DNA from: Dermatemys mawii
Taxonomy: Eukaryota; Chordata; Testudines; Dermatemydidae
Length of the DNA: 64,000 nt
Direction: 5' to 3'
Assembly (NCBI GenBank): GCA_007922305.1
Contig: ML677344.1
Span: forward strand, 740,546-804,545
The position numbers and the translations under genes are program-made. Of this stretch, positions 20,723 to 33,059 are shown one piece after another (the stretch's first letter is position 1; every line of letters starts with the position of its first letter). The notes beneath the pieces are model-generated. The model did no database searches, was not told the DNA's origin, and saw nothing but the letters and a program-made list of their open reading frames with translations.

Positions 20723-22200
20723 CACAGATAAAATAAAAACTTTCTATCTTTATCTTCCACTAACTTTAAAATCCGTAAAGGAAACCAGAACAAGCAGTCT
20801 GACAGGTGGAAATCCCCAATGGATTCATTTGAATGAAAAAGGCATCAGAATGCAAAACAAACAAGTTAACATTCTTTTCCTACTTTCTGCACTTTTGTAG
20901 TGATACAAGGTTATATTTTGCTGCTTCTTTGGTATAATGGACATTTATACAAACCTGTACTTTACAATACTCCATATGAATTAATATTTTTAAAATATTA
21001 CTAAAGTCTGCAAATGGGCCTGCTTGAAAGTTAACACTTAAAACCTTAACTAACTTCCAAAATAGGAATGCTGGTAGCTACATTCCAGTTCTTAATTACT
21101 AAATGCTGAAGAGTGACAGAATGGGTCAAATTTATCCTTGGCATAAATCCAACAGGGAGCTGAATTTGGCCTTGTTTGTTATTTCCACTAACAAACAGTT
21201 TATTTTTCCAAAGTGTATTTATTTTTGTAACATACCAGCACTACAAACTTTCAACAAGAGCACAAATCTTGTAGGGCTTTGGAAGAGAAGCTAAACACCT
21301 GCACTGGGAAATAAACAAAAGATTTGGCCCTGGAAGCTAATGCATCAAAAGCTGCCAGTGCACACCAGGTAATTGGATGTGCACGACAGCACAAGAACTG
21401 TAGAAAATGAAGCAGAAACTATGCTGATCTGTTCCCCATAAATCCTTCAGGAATGAGGATTTACAGTTCAGGTACGAAGAGTACATGGGTACCAATCACC
21501 TAAAAATCCTTGCATTTCCATGTTCTTCCTAACCAGTCTCTCTAGCTAGAAATAATTCCCAGCAGGGCTTTATAGTTGGCTTGAGAGTATGGAAATTATC
21601 CCTCCCTCCCGCCCCCTAGCTCAATGCATTTGCACACATGCGTGGGAAAAAACCTGTAGATTTACAACTGGCACTTGACTGAATCAGACATCAGAAATGG
21701 AAAAGACTTATTAGATCATCTACTCCCCCGCCTCAGCCAGTGCCAGATTGTTCCCTATTGTATAATCTCTGTGATATGTCATTCTACTCAACAGCACTAA
21801 TGCTTCTCCCCCTTCTTTCAGCAACGAGGCTGACACCTCTAACAAACATTGCACAGCTGATTTTTTATTTATTTTAATAAAAATATAATTAAAAGGTGGT
21901 TCTTTCAGGTCTCCCGATAGCACCTGGCACTGCAGAATCTACGTGCTGAAAAGGTAAAGCTTTTCCATCTTTTTTTTTAATCAGTATTTAAACATTCGTT
22001 AGTCTCCACAACCAGCAATAATTGAAATAAATGTCCACCCTGTGTTCTCACCTTTGAGAGAGCACACTTAATTCATGTCTCAGTCAATTATAGACCAGTG
22101 AGGCTTCAAATAAGAGGCCACTGCTTAAGGTAAATGGTGTTTACAAAAAAAATAAATCACCTTCCCTTCTTCAACAGATCCACTTTTCCATGATATAGAT
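20723..22200. other. Mostly unassigned, with a small CR1 piece
   Basis: At about 21698-21775 the minus-strand 3' end of an old CR1 can be read: GACTTATTAGATCATCTACT and CAGTGCCAGATTGTTCCCTA. Nothing else is recognised. Confidence 0.5.
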
Positions 22201-22634
22201 CAGGGGTGGCCGACCTGTGGCTCCAGAGCCACATGTGGCCCCTCAGAAGTTAATATGCGGCTCCTTGTATAGGCACCAACTCCAGGGCTGGAGCTACAGG
22301 TGCCAACTTTCCAACATGCCAGTTGGTGGGTGCTCACTGCTCAACCCCTGGCTGGCTCTGCCACAGGCCCTGCCCCCCACTCCACCCCTTCCCACCCCCT
22401 CCCCTGCGCCTGCCATGCCCTCACTCCTCCCTCAACTCCCCAGATCCTCCTGCACGCCACGAAACAGCTGATCCAGAAGTGCAGGCAGAGAAGGGGAGGT
22501 GCTGATTGGCAGGGCTGCTGATGGGCGGGAGGTGCTGGGAGATGATGGGGGGCTGCTGACGTATTACTGTGGCTCTTTGGCCATGTACATTGGTAAATTC
22601 TGGCTCCTTCTCAGACTCAGGTTGGCCACCCCTG
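22201..22634. mobile_element. hAT-type non-autonomous element
   Basis: CAGGGGTGGCCGACCTG and (reverse complement) CAGGGGTGGCCAACCTG are near-identical inverted ends. The interior begins TGGCTCCAGAGCCACATG, a short palindrome, and is GC-rich. The flanking octamers do not match, so the TSD has decayed or the boundaries are off by a few bases. Confidence 0.82.
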
Positions 22635-23856
22635 AGATGGAAGAGCTCACCATCTACATCTACAACAGTAAAATGAAATACCAGTGCTATCAAATACTCT
22701 GTATTTTGAAGGGATTTTTTTTTCCAACCCTGGCTTTCATTCAGAGTAATAAAGTTAAACAATAAATTAAGTCAGATCTTTGTGCATGTAATTTTAAACA
22801 CTGTCCAAAACTGAACACAAACATATTTTAATACCTGCACAAACTTCAAGCGGCTTTAAGAACACTGTGTGCTTTGTCTCAGGAACTTAAAAAAATAATA
22901 AAAAAAAAAGTTAAATCCCAACTGAAGCCTGTCATCCGGTCTTTTCCCAAAAGAGGTTTGAAGAGTGAGATGGTCACAATCAAGTTTCAAATATAAGCTC
23001 TAATGGTTTGGGGAATCTGTACAAATTATGAATTCTGGTTGATGTTATGAAGTTGTTCCAATGAAAACTGCTGTATCATAGAATAATACGTCTATATCTG
23101 TGTATCTATCATTGTTTCCAGAACCTGGAGCAGGCACACACCAGACTAAGGACAATGGAGAGACTGTACTCTAACCAGTCAATAGATATGTTAAGGAGGT
23201 TGGCTGGAGCTAGGAGAAGCCATTTTATCCAGCTTGTCTAGTAAGGGGATGAGGGCTGTAAAGGGGAACCAGATGGTGGTGGTGGAATATATAAAACTAC
23301 AGAGACTCACTGGGACAGGAAAAGAAAACTTCAGACAGGAAAAGGAAGGAGTTGGACCAATGAAGGTCAGAGGAAGCTATCGGAGATAAGAAGGCTCCAT
23401 ATTTCAGAAGACAAACCATGCAGCAAAAAGATGCCAAATGGACCCAGATGACCTTGGCCCCAACCCAAAATATGCTCTGGAGTGGTGAGGAAAGTGAAGT
23501 GGGAAAATGTGTGAAGGGTTTATTTCTAAATTGTGGGCCCAGAACACGTTTGGCTGCAGTTCTCCAAGAGGGTGCATTTAAACTGAGGCACTGAGGGTGT
23601 GTTTGAGGGCCCAGCACCATTTCTAGGGGCTGGGCAGTGGCTCTGCAGGAGTCTGCATCCCAAGAGTGTGCCTATGGACCCCAAGATAGTGGCAGTGCCT
23701 GAACTCTGTTCAGACTTAGGAATATCGCAGAATTCAGTAGCTGGATCCCATCTGAGCAGTCTGTTGAGTGACCAAGGAGGGACCACAACTGGTATACAAT
23801 GCTTCTATGTTAAGGGAAGATTTCCTGGGCAGATGATTTACTGTAAAGATTTAAGC
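22635..23856. other. Unassigned sequence
   Basis: There is no supported gene. A TATA-like AATATATAAAACTAC at 23285-23300 stands in a G-rich context reminiscent of a retroviral-type LTR, but no ends or TSD could be defined. Confidence 0.4.
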
Positions 23857-24130
23857 CCGGGGTAGGCAACCTATGGCATTTGTGCCAAAGGCAGCACACA
23901 AGCTGATTTTCAGATGCACTCACACTGCCCGAGTCCTGGCCACCGATCTGGGGAGCTCTGCATTTAAATTAAATTTAAATTTAATTTTAAATGAAGCTTC
24001 TTAAACATTTTATTTACTTTACATACAACAATAGTTTAGTTATATATTACAGACTTGTAGAAAGAGACCTTCTAAAAACGTTAAAATGAGTTACTGGCAC
24101 ACAAAACCTTAATTTAGAGTGAATAAATGT
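23857..24130 (+). mobile_element. hAT-type element, 3'-truncated
   Basis: It starts CCGGGGTAGGCAACCTATGG, a changed CAGGGG end, and continues with GCCAAAGGCAGCACACAAGC and AATGAAGCTTCTTAAACATT, a sequence I recognise as a common reptile hAT repeat. The matching right end is missing; similarity stops near GAATAAATG at about 24128. Confidence 0.65.
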
Positions 24131-24785
24131 AGCCATCTTCATTTGATTAGAAGCTGAAAGAAACCCAAATAAGTGAATTGCTTTATTTTTAAGGTGGAGA
24201 TGTGTACTGTTTCCCCCTTTCCTTTGCACCTATCCCCATCTCTTTGGATTATATTTCTACTCCTCTCTCCCCTTGGTGGTGTATAGCTTTTCCTCTCCCC
24301 ATTTTTATGCACCCCTTTGAGTGGCTGAGTTTTGGGTCAATCCCCATTTTTCCTCTTTGGCTTTTTCTCATCCTCCCAGTCACAAGGGTAGTTGGGGAGG
24401 GCTAATGGAAGCACTCTTCACTCCAAATCAACTAGGTCACTAATCAGGTAGGTGGCATTTACCCCTTCAGGGCTGAATGTACCATCTCTGCAGTGTTTCT
24501 ACGTCCTGCTGGGCCAGAAAGCAAGTGACTAAGTTTAACTGTCCTTAGAACACTAATAGCTTTCTTCCTCTAGGACTGTGCACAGAAGGCTGCTGTTCAC
24601 TAAGCAGTGGAGTCAAAAGCAGCAGCAGAGTGAAACCCGATCCAATTCTAGTATATTTTATTCTGCTGGTCCTGAGCCACATATAAGAGTGTGAAGAGGA
24701 ACAATAAAAGTACAGGAGTCACTTCCTAGAATCTGAGGTGCTGGCATTTCAGTTCCTACCTGTAATTCGTTAGAAATGGCCTTCT
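24131..24785. other. Unassigned sequence
   Basis: No gene or known repeat is recognised. Confidence 0.4.
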
Positions 24786-24793
24786 TCCTATAC

Positions 24794-25518
24794 CAATGGT
24801 GGGCAAACTTTTTGGCCCAAGGGCCACATCCGGTTTGCAAAATTATATGGAGGGACTGGTAGGGAGGGCCCCCCCCCTAACCCCCCCCCCCCCCCCCCAC
24901 TTCCCGCCCCTTCAGAATCCCCAAACCATCCAACCCCCCAACCTTGTCCCCTGAATGCCCCTTCTAGAGACCCCCAACCACCCCCAGGACCCCACCTCTA
25001 ACCCAATTCCCCTGTCCCGAGTGCTCCGACTCCTATCCGCCCTCCCACCCTCTAACCACCACCCCAAGACTCCACCCCTTATCCAACCCACCCTGCTCCC
25101 TTACTGCCCCCTCCAGAGTCCCCCCCGCCCCCGACCACCACCCTGGAACCTCCCCACTTACCATGGCTGCTCGGTGAGGCTCTGGGGAAGCGCACAGCCC
25201 CACCCCCCAGAGCTCTCCCTGCACAGTGGGACTCTGGGGGAGGGGGGAGAGTGCGCAGCCCCAGCCCCCAGAGCTCTGCCCGCGAGGGCTCTGGGGGAGG
25301 GGGGTGAGCGTGCTGCCCCGGCCTGGAGCGCTACCCGCACGCGTGACTCCGAGGGAGGGGGTGAGCGCGCTGCCCCGGGGGCACGGCTCTGGGGAAGGGG
25401 AAAGCATGCGGCCCTGGCCCGGCAGCGGTTTCAGGGCAGCGCGGCTCCAGGGGAGGGGCCAGGGGCAGCCTCCCCAATTGGGGGCCAGACAGGACGGGCC
25501 GGATCTGGCCCACCCCTG
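24794..25518. mobile_element. hAT-type element with perfect 8-bp TSD
   Basis: It begins CAATGGTGGGCAAACTTTTT and ends (reverse complement) CAGGGGTGGGCCAGATCCGG. The octamer TCCTATAC is present exactly at 24786-24793 and 25519-25526, a perfect target-site duplication. The interior has a C homopolymer (about 24868-24898) and imperfect GC-rich repeats around CTCTGGGGGAGGGGGG. The open stretches within (for example 24955-25551) are by-products of this composition. It encodes no transposase. Confidence 0.93.
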
Positions 25519-25526
25519 TCCTATAC

Positions 25527-26062
25527 TGAACTCATTCATTTCATTGAATGAGACTATGAACGTGGCAGAGGGAATTTCTTCAGTTCTCCTACAATGTCTT
25601 TCTGTACAATTTCTACCTTTCTAAACTAGCCTCTCCCCAGCAGGGACTGAAGAAAGGACACTGTGCTCTTACATGGATTGGGCCTGGAGCTCTGTTTTAT
25701 TGCTCTTAAAAGGACCTTGGCGGGAAAAAGTATCATTCAGAAACTTTCTCCGGCAGAAGCTGGAGTGACGTTTCTGAAAGCCTGCAGGGCTGCCTGCTCC
25801 TATAACAGATCATTCTGCCGTCCCTGACTATCTGGATGAAGGCAGGAATGGCTTTGCCCCCCATTTCAAACACTGTGTTGCTAGGAGGGTCTCCTAATAC
25901 TTTTCCTCTGCAGTAATTGGGTGCAGGCCTTAACTGACTGGTTTTCCAGGACCTGAGACAAAAAGGTGTCCCTGGCTTCTGCCTATCAGGCTAGGTACCT
26001 GACAGCAAAATAAAATGAACCTAGGTGTGTCGGGGGGAAAAAAACAAAAAAGACAGAGCTCT
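25527..26062. other. Unassigned sequence
   Basis: No gene or known repeat is recognised between two hAT elements. Confidence 0.45.
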
Positions 26063-26070
26063 CCCTAGAT

Positions 26071-26789
26071 CAATGGTCACCAACCGGTCGCTCACAATCG
26101 ACTGGTAGATCTGAGGATCTCCCAGTCAATCGCGATCTCTGGCTAGGTAGCGGAGCTGCTGCTAAGGCAGGCTACCTGCCTGCCCGGCCCCGCTCTGCTC
26201 TGGAAGCGGCCAGCGCAGCCCCAGGGGGAGGAGGGTCTCCCTTCGCGCACTGCTCCTGCCTGCGAGCACCGTCCTCACAGCTCCCATTGGCTGGGAACAG
26301 GGAGCTGCGGCCAAAGGGAGCTGTGGGGACGGTGCTTGCAGAGAGGGGCAGTTCATGGAGCCACGTGCCCCTCCCGCCCCCAAGAGCTGCAGGGGCACAT
26401 TGATCCCTTCCAGGAATGGAGTGGGAGTAGGGTCGGCAGGGAACCTGCCTTAGCGACAGCTACACTGCACCACCAGGAGTCGCCAGAGGTAAGTGCTGCC
26501 CAGCGGGAGGCCACACCCCACTGAGCCCCCTCCCAGAGCACCCCATACCCCTTCCTGCACCCCACTCTGCCCCAGCCCTGACCCCCCCTCCCAGAGCCAG
26601 CACTCCGTACCCACTCCTGCACCTCAACCCCCCACCCATCCCAGTGAAAGAGAGAGAGGATGGGAGAGAGCAGGCAACACAGAGAGGGGGGATTGAGTGG
26701 GCAGGGCTTTGGGGAAGGGACAGGGTAGATCCTGGGTTCCCCTTAAGTTTAAAAAGTGATCTTGGGCATAAAAAGGCTGGAGAGTACTG
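26071..26789. mobile_element. hAT-type element with 7/8 TSD
   Basis: The start is CAATGGTCACCAACCGGTCG and the end (reverse complement) is CAGTACTCTCCAGCC. CCCTAGAT (26063-26070) and CTCTAGAT (26790-26797) flank it. The first 80 bp hold short self-complementary words (ATCGCGAT, GACTGGTAGATC). The interior is GC-rich and non-coding. Confidence 0.85.
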
Positions 26790-27141
26790 CTCTAGATACT
26801 TATGTGGCCTCTATCAATGGAGGGTCATTTTTTCGCAAAAAGAGTTGAGGATTTATTTCACTTTATAAGAGAGATTATCCACTATACCATCAATTTTTGC
26901 TAAATGGCCCTTTCAAAGCGCAGTGATATGGTCAAAGCCAGGAGGGCTGCAAGAAATGGCTCAATCTCATTTAAAAGATAACCTACAAAGAAAACAATAT
27001 CATGCTTGGCCTGTAAATGAATGCCGCCTGAAAGACGCATTTCATCCTTAAAAATATATAAATGTTCTGTTTTCTTCCAGGGTCAAAGATACCTCTTTAA
27101 AATGGGAAGTCTCTGGCGACTGACCAACTAGTGAAGCAATG

Positions 27142-27218
27142 GCACAAACAAAGGCAAATTATAATAGAAACATTTTGCATAGTAAAATGACTTGGTGGAA
27201 TTCAGAAGAGAAGGGTTG
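27142..27218 (+). repeat. Direct repeat, copy 1 (partner 27952-28027)
   Basis: About 93% identical over 75-77 bp to the partner 0.8 kb downstream, including AGTAAAATGACTT and GGAATTCAGA. Neither copy has transposon ends that I can see. Confidence 0.8.
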
Positions 27219-27951
27219 CCAGAGCCAAGATAGTAAAACTTGACCAGTTGAGCAGGGAAGTTTTCAGTCAGGTTCTTAGAAATTCTGGGGAGATTGTTTT
27301 ATTTAACACTTATTTCGCCTCAGTGACTCATCAATATTTTGGAAAAGGGGGCTCTCTGTTAAAGATTCAACTCCCACTCAAGTCCTCCAGCAGACACCTA
27401 AGCAGAAACAGCATGGGGGCCCGAACACGCCTCTAGTTTCACACCAGAAAGCAGGAAAAAAGTTGCTTTTTTTATTTTTACATGGCTGCTCTCCTTCAGG
27501 CTGAATGCTAGTGTATTAAATACTACCCTGCTCCCTCCCTACTCCTCTGAGCCACTGCGCTGGCTATCAGCTGGTTGCAGAAAGCTGTCCGTCTATTACT
27601 TTGATAGGTTTGGGGGCTGTGGAAAGAATAGTTTCCTGAAACACTGATGAAGAACTGAATGAACATGAGACCACTGAAGTAGAGAAAGGTGAAGGGCTCA
27701 GAGCTGATTCTCCACTCTGTGATACCAGTTTTATGTGGGTGTAACACCACTGAACTTGTGCAGTTGAATTTCTAGCGTAGACAGTTTGCATCAATGTGCA
27801 AATCCTCATTGAGTGTTTCCTGTCATTCACAGCAGAATTTAGCCATTAAAAAAAAATTACCTTTGCACACCTACTACAGACTTCAGCACTAGTACAATGA
27901 GCCCGCACAATGGGTTGATGTCAGCAGTAACTTCTACTTAACTGTATTTGG

Positions 27952-28027
27952 TGCAGACAAAGGCAAATTATAATAGAAACATTTTGCAGACTAAAATGAC
28001 TTAGTGGAATTCAGAGGAGAAGGGTTG
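27952..28027 (+). repeat. Direct repeat, copy 2
   Basis: Partner of 27142-27218. The sequence on either side differs, so this is a local segmental duplication or part of an unrecognised repeat. Confidence 0.8.
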
Positions 28028-28919
28028 GTCTGCCCTTTGATTAAATTTTTTGGAAAACTGTTTCAACTCTTTATTGGGATTAGTACTAGAATCGGCCAAT
28101 TCCAGGGAGCAAGTCCAAACGATGGGGATCTCAAGAGCAATTTCTGACCATGGCTCAGCAACCAGAATCAGCTACCAAATCTGGCCAGCAGCCCAACAGA
28201 CCAAACCAAGAAAGGGCAAAGTAAACTCTTAAAAGCATAACTAACAGCGAACAAATGAATTAACAAAGGCAGATCAGCCAGTGTTTTGAATTAGGGATGA
28301 GAAAAATCAAGATATAAAGCACTGTAAGTCTTTCTTGTAGTTTGCAAATACACAAAAGCTAACTGGGCTAGTCAGAAGGTGAAAACAGTAGGTAACTCCA
28401 GAGTGGAGTGGGCCGAACTCCCCTCTGTTCCATCTGGATGGCAGAAATGTATGTTTTTGTAGGACACCCCAAAGAAAGATGATCTCATATAGTATGCATG
28501 ACTTTCAGAGGTCCACTATAACAGATACAGCTTATGAAAGCATTACTATGTAAAATGAGGCTGCCAGACCCACAAACATGCTCTGCAGAAGATTCTTCTC
28601 TCATGTGTTTGTTGGGAAGGAGGACCAGCAAATGGACAAGGAGAAGGGTAAAGTGTATTTGTTGTCATATCTAATATATTCAAAAAGTTACCAAAGCAGA
28701 GGGAAAACATACTTACCTAAATAAAAACAGCATTCAGGGAGGTTGGGGTGTGAATAAAGGAGCTACCTGTGAACTCCCTGGTTAGTTTGAATTTGCCTTC
28801 CAAGCACCATGACCTTCTCTGGGGCTAGCGTACACTGTGTGCCTTGAACCAAAGTGTCCTCCTCACTCGAGTAACATAAAGGGATTTGCTAGACTCTGGT
28901 CAACTCAGAAAGAAAAGAT

Positions 28920-28952
28920 GAGGTAATATCTTTTATTGGACCAACTACTGTG
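28920..28952 (-). mobile_element. Short PLE-type terminal piece, inverted
   Basis: GAGGTAATATCTTTTATTGG followed by ACCAACTACTGT is the reverse complement of the tail at 3370-3415. The ribozyme-like part is absent. Confidence 0.5.
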
Positions 28953-30445
28953 AACAGAATAGAAGATATCAAATTTTGCTGTCTGAAATGGAAACTCCAC
29001 ATCATGAAGAAAAAGGAAGCAAAACTTAAACAGTGACATCTACTTCCGAGGCAAATGCAAGACACAAATCATCAAACCCAACCATCTCACCACCAACTAA
29101 TATCTGGGACCACTACAGCTATTACAACACTGTCCTACCTAAGCAGCCTATTGTTGACTATCAGGTTTCAGCTACTGGATTTCTGCTTTAAAAAGTCAGC
29201 ATTGTTTTTAAATCAGCACATCTAATAGGGCTGGGACTCAAAATCCCATTAGTGAAGGAATCAAGAAACAGATATACTGTAAGATTTCACTCCTTTCTTT
29301 CTCCCAGAGTAATGCAAGTTTGGACTGACCAACAGGTTGCAGCATGTCCTCGCTGAACGCAGTCTTCTTTGAAAAAGCTATGTATTCTGAAATCTAACCC
29401 TGGTTTGCTGCTTCTCCACTGTTTGAGTAAAGATGCAGGAGGGTCGCCTTGGTGAAGTCAGCAGTCCAGTCCCAGCTGGCAGACATGGAAAGCAACATCC
29501 ATTTTGCTGGGCTTTCTTCCCAAAAAGGGGCAGCAGTCAATTATACAAACCTCCTTTTTCCTTTCCCTACAGTTCTAGGGTCTTCCCCATATAAGGGATC
29601 TGTCCAAATGTCATCCATCAGTGGCCAGGAGCAAGTTCCTCCATTACAAGTAGTGATTTAGTCTGTCTACGGGAGGAAGGATGGTCCAGGGGTTAGGGCA
29701 CCAGCTGGAGACTTGGATTCTAGTCCCTGCTCTGACAGACTTCCTGGGGGAGCTCTCTGAGCCCCAGTTCCCCAAATGGAGATAATAGTGCACTCGGATA
29801 CTACAATAACGAGGGCCTGATAGGTACCGAAGATAGACAAAAGGCAGTCCATACTAAGGAGTTGCTCCGCTGCGGCTTCACTGATGACTTGCTACTAGTG
29901 CCAGAAGTGGGGGCCATTTCCCATGCAGTCAAAACCTAGGCATGCTGGCTCTGACTTGGGAGAGCTCCTCCTTTTTGCCTATAGTCAGGGAGAACATGAA
30001 GAAGGGAGAAAAGGATTTGCTGAAACTACTCTTTTTGTTGAGAGAGTGGTGGTTTCAAAGTTCCTTTTGGCACTAAACAAATACCTAGGAGAACTGCAAA
30101 TATGTACAAGTTAGTTACCCATTTACAATCAGAAGACAGGAAAGTTTGGTTTTGTTTCCCATATCCAGGGCAACCATCTTCTAACTTTGATCTGGGAGGA
30201 AGATACTTGTTACAAACTGGCATGCAAAGAAATATAAAGCTCACATACTTTAGGAATAATGTTTAAGTTGTATTACAGCCGGTGCTTCTCAGAAATGGAG
30301 CAAGACTCCTACATGATACAGAAGAGTCCTAATTTCAGCTAAAGAGTTGGATTTGATACCTCTTTTAACCAGATGATAAAGCAGTTTTATTAAATGATTT
30401 CAGTCTGCCTCTCAATATTTAATTGACTCTGGATAAGCACTCCTA
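28953..30445. other. Mostly unassigned, one SINE
   Basis: A tRNA-derived SINE lies at about 29672-29805: GGTCCAGGGGTTAGGGCACC (A-box region), TGGATTCTAGTCCCTGCTCT (B-box region), then GCCCCAGTTCCCCAAATGGA. I recognise nothing else. Confidence 0.55.
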
Positions 30446-30450
30446 CTGTT

Positions 30451-31136
30451 TGTGGTGGGGTGGCTACCCACTCCCAGCCAGAAGGGCTTTAAACAGCCCA
30501 GGAATGGGTTTTGGCTGGGAGCAAGCTCCCAGGCTGATTGCGAGAATAGGCTCAGCTGGGTGGCCATGCCCCAAACACTCTAGCAGGCCTTATAAAAAGG
30601 TTGAGAAGCAGGGGCCTGAGAGAACAGAGTCTCCTCTGGTAACAGAGGCAGACAGGCCTGGCTGCTGGGAAGCTTAGGATACCCAGAGTGGCGCAGGGCT
30701 GGGGGGAGGTTGGAGGAGCTGGGGGAGCTCCAGCCTGGACACTCAGGGGACTGGCCCAACAAGGGGTACTGAGGTTGCAGGGGGCGGCCCTTGGTTAGCT
30801 GAAGAGGCAGCAGGCCAACCCTCCTTGCTGGTGATGAGTGGCAATTATACTGCAGTCTGTCCCAGTGAACAGGGGTAAGTGGTGACTGGCGGTTGCCTAG
30901 ACTGAGGCAAGGTGGGGATAGGGGGTGGGAGTTCCCTGGGAGGGGAGACCCTGAGACTGTGGGGGTACTGCAGGGGTGCATCCCCCTAGGGAAGAGGGCA
31001 CTGGGGTCCAGGGGAGGGACACAGGGGCCAGTAGCAAGCAGGACTACAGCCTGCAGAGGGCATTCTGGGAGCTGGTGAGCTAATTCCCCAGACAGATCAG
31101 AAGGAGGTGCCGCAGGGGTGTTGCCGCCCTACTACA
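30451..31136 (+). mobile_element. Solo LTR of a retrotransposon
   Basis: A 686-bp unit starting TGTGGTGGGGTGGCTACCCA and ending GCCGCCCTACTACA, so it carries the TG...CA ends of an LTR. CTGTT (30446-30450) and TTGTT (31137-31141) flank it, agreeing at 4 of 5 bases. CTTATAAAAAGG at about 30590 is a plausible TATA box of the LTR promoter. No internal gag/pol sequence is present, so it is a solo LTR left by recombination. It shares its first 14 bases with the inverted LTR at 41423-42229. Its class (Gypsy or ERV) cannot be settled from the LTR alone. Confidence 0.78.
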
Positions 31137-31141
31137 TTGTT

Positions 31142-31754
31142 CTTTAGCCTTCTTTATAAAGAGACTGGTTAACAGGTAGTAAAAGGGTTGGTAGCCAAAG
31201 GCTAGTAAGCAATAGAAAAGGTTAGGGTGACGCCCTCCCTTGAGATTACCCTTGAATGAGCGCTTATGTACTTCCATATAGCGCAGTCATAGGAAACAGA
31301 AAAGCATCTCAGACATTTCACCTTGTTAGGCCGAGTGACTGAAAATAGCCACAAGATGAAAAACAAATCAGCTGGTCAATTTACCCCAGCTGTAATGCAA
31401 AAATCAAAACAGCAGCTACCTGGAGGCAGGCTTTATGACAAGGAATGAACTGTCTACTGATTGATCTCTAGTGTGCACATGTAGCTTCGGGATGGTTTAA
31501 CAGAAAATGCTACCTGCTGTCACTTCCTGACTAAGGCACAAGGAGCCATCATTCCACCCCTCCTTCCCCCCACACCCCTATTTTTGTTTTTCTCCCCTCT
31601 CTCATGAGAAGGGATATAGTCAAGCAAGGTGGAGGAGGGAAAGGAATCAAATGAGATACCACCTCTTGCAGCTCAAACCAGTTTTAATGAAGAATTTTAC
31701 AGATTCCACCACACACATTCTGGCATAGGGCCCAACCCAGATCTCACCAAATAC
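31142..31754. other. Unassigned sequence
   Basis: No gene or known repeat is recognised. Confidence 0.4.
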
Positions 31755-31756
31755 TA

Positions 31757-32633
31757 CAGGAACTCCTCACTTTAAGTCATCCCGGTTAACAATGTTTCGT
31801 TGTTACATTGCTGATCCATTAGGGAACATGCTCATTTACAGTTGTGCAATGCAGCAGCTTGCTTTGTCCACTGCTTGCAGGAACAGCAGCCTGTTGCAGC
31901 TAGCTGGTGGGGAGTCAGAACCATAGTGGACCGACAGCCCACCTACCAGCTCCCCTGTTCCCCTAAGTTCCCTGTTCAGCAGCTGCCTAGCAGGCTATCA
32001 ATGGCCAGCAGTTCAGATGTCCCTCCCCCTCTTGTGCTGCTCCTGCCCTCTGCCTTGGAGCTGCTCTCCAAGATTCCTGCTTGCTGCGGGGGAGGAGAAA
32101 GAGGGGGCCTAATGTCAGGGTTCCCCCTCCCCCATGCTCCTGCATCCCGCTTACCTCATCTTCCATAGATCAGGGGGGACACATGACTGAGGGAGCTCTC
32201 TCTTCGCAGAGACCTGATCTAATTAGCAAGGCAGTGTACTTAAGAGTCCGCATACTTAAAGGGGAATCTCTCTCTGTCTGTCTCTCTCACACACACACAC
32301 ACACACAGTTTTGTGTCTCTGTCTGCCCTCCCTCCTTTCCTGCTGCAGAGTGTGAGAGTTAACCCTTGAGAACTCAGTCAATTGCTAGTTCATTTACCAG
32401 TAAGGCATTCCCTGGGAAATAGCCCACCCTCTGACTCCTCCACCAAGCTTCACAATCATCGTCACTGTGTACCAGTATTAAATTGTTTGAAACTTACAGT
32501 CTTTTCTCTGGTGAAAAAAAGTGTCCCTGGAACCTAACCCCCCTCATCTACATTAATTCTTATGGGGAAATTGGATTTGCTTAATGTCACATTTTTCAGG
32601 AACATAACTGCAACGTTAAGTAAGGAGTTTCTC
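31757..32633. mobile_element. Tigger-like non-autonomous element
   Basis: The ends CAGGAACTCCTCACTTTAAG and (reverse complement) GAGAAACTCCTTACTTAACG are inverted, with TA on both outer sides (31755-31756 and 32634-32635). The interior includes GTTAACAATGTTTCGTTGTT and, at 32265-32308, a (CT)n-(CA)n microsatellite. The TA flanks and this type of end suggest Tc1/mariner-Tigger. It is 877 bp and non-coding. Confidence 0.78.
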
Positions 32634-32702
32634 TACAATGTTCAGGAGACTACATAATCCAGCATGAGCCACCAAGGACAGCATGGTCTTTTCAGTCTAT
32701 AG

Positions 32703-33051
32703 CAGGGGTTCTCAACCTTTTTCATTCTGAGGCCCATCCCACTGTGCTTTAAAATCTCCACAGCCCAACTGTGTCAGAATAACTGGTTTTCTGCATGTAA
32801 AAGCCACGGCTGGCATGAGGGGGTAGCAAGCAGGGCAACTGCCTGGGGCCTTATGCCACAGAGCCCCCCATGGAGCTACACTGCTCAGCCTCTGGCTTCA
32901 GCCTTGAGTGGTGAAGCTCAGGGCCCAGGCTTCAGCCCCATCTGGCAGGACTTTGGCTTTCTACCCTGCTGGCTCTACTTGGCAACCCCCACTGAAATCT
33001 GCTCACAGCCCCCAACCCCGGGGGCCTGAGACTCCTGGTTGCGAACCACTG
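32703..33051. mobile_element. hAT-type element, CAGGGGTTCTCAACC ends
   Basis: The start CAGGGGTTCTCAACCTTTTT and the end (reverse complement) CAGTGGTTCGCAACC are inverted. GTCTATAG (32695-32702) and ATCTGTAG (33052-33059) agree at 6 of 8 positions as an aged TSD. It is 349 bp and non-coding. Confidence 0.85.
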
Positions 33052-33059
33052 ATCTGTAG

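Larger units (their letters stand above)
26798..28919. other. Unassigned, with a 77-bp dispersed duplication
   Basis: The only structure is a direct repeat, 27142-27218 and 27952-28027, sharing AAAGGCAAATTATAATAGAA and CATTTTGCA. No gene is supported; the minus-strand open stretch at 27523-27830 has no family features. Confidence 0.5.

Noticed and set aside
23285..23300. TATA-box promoter
   Set aside because: TATA-like words are common in AT-rich DNA, and no exon or LTR boundary could be tied to it.
24955..25551. 198-codon open stretch on the plus strand
   Set aside because: Inside the hAT element with a perfect TSD. Low-complexity Pro/Arg/Gly translation due to GC-rich repeats.
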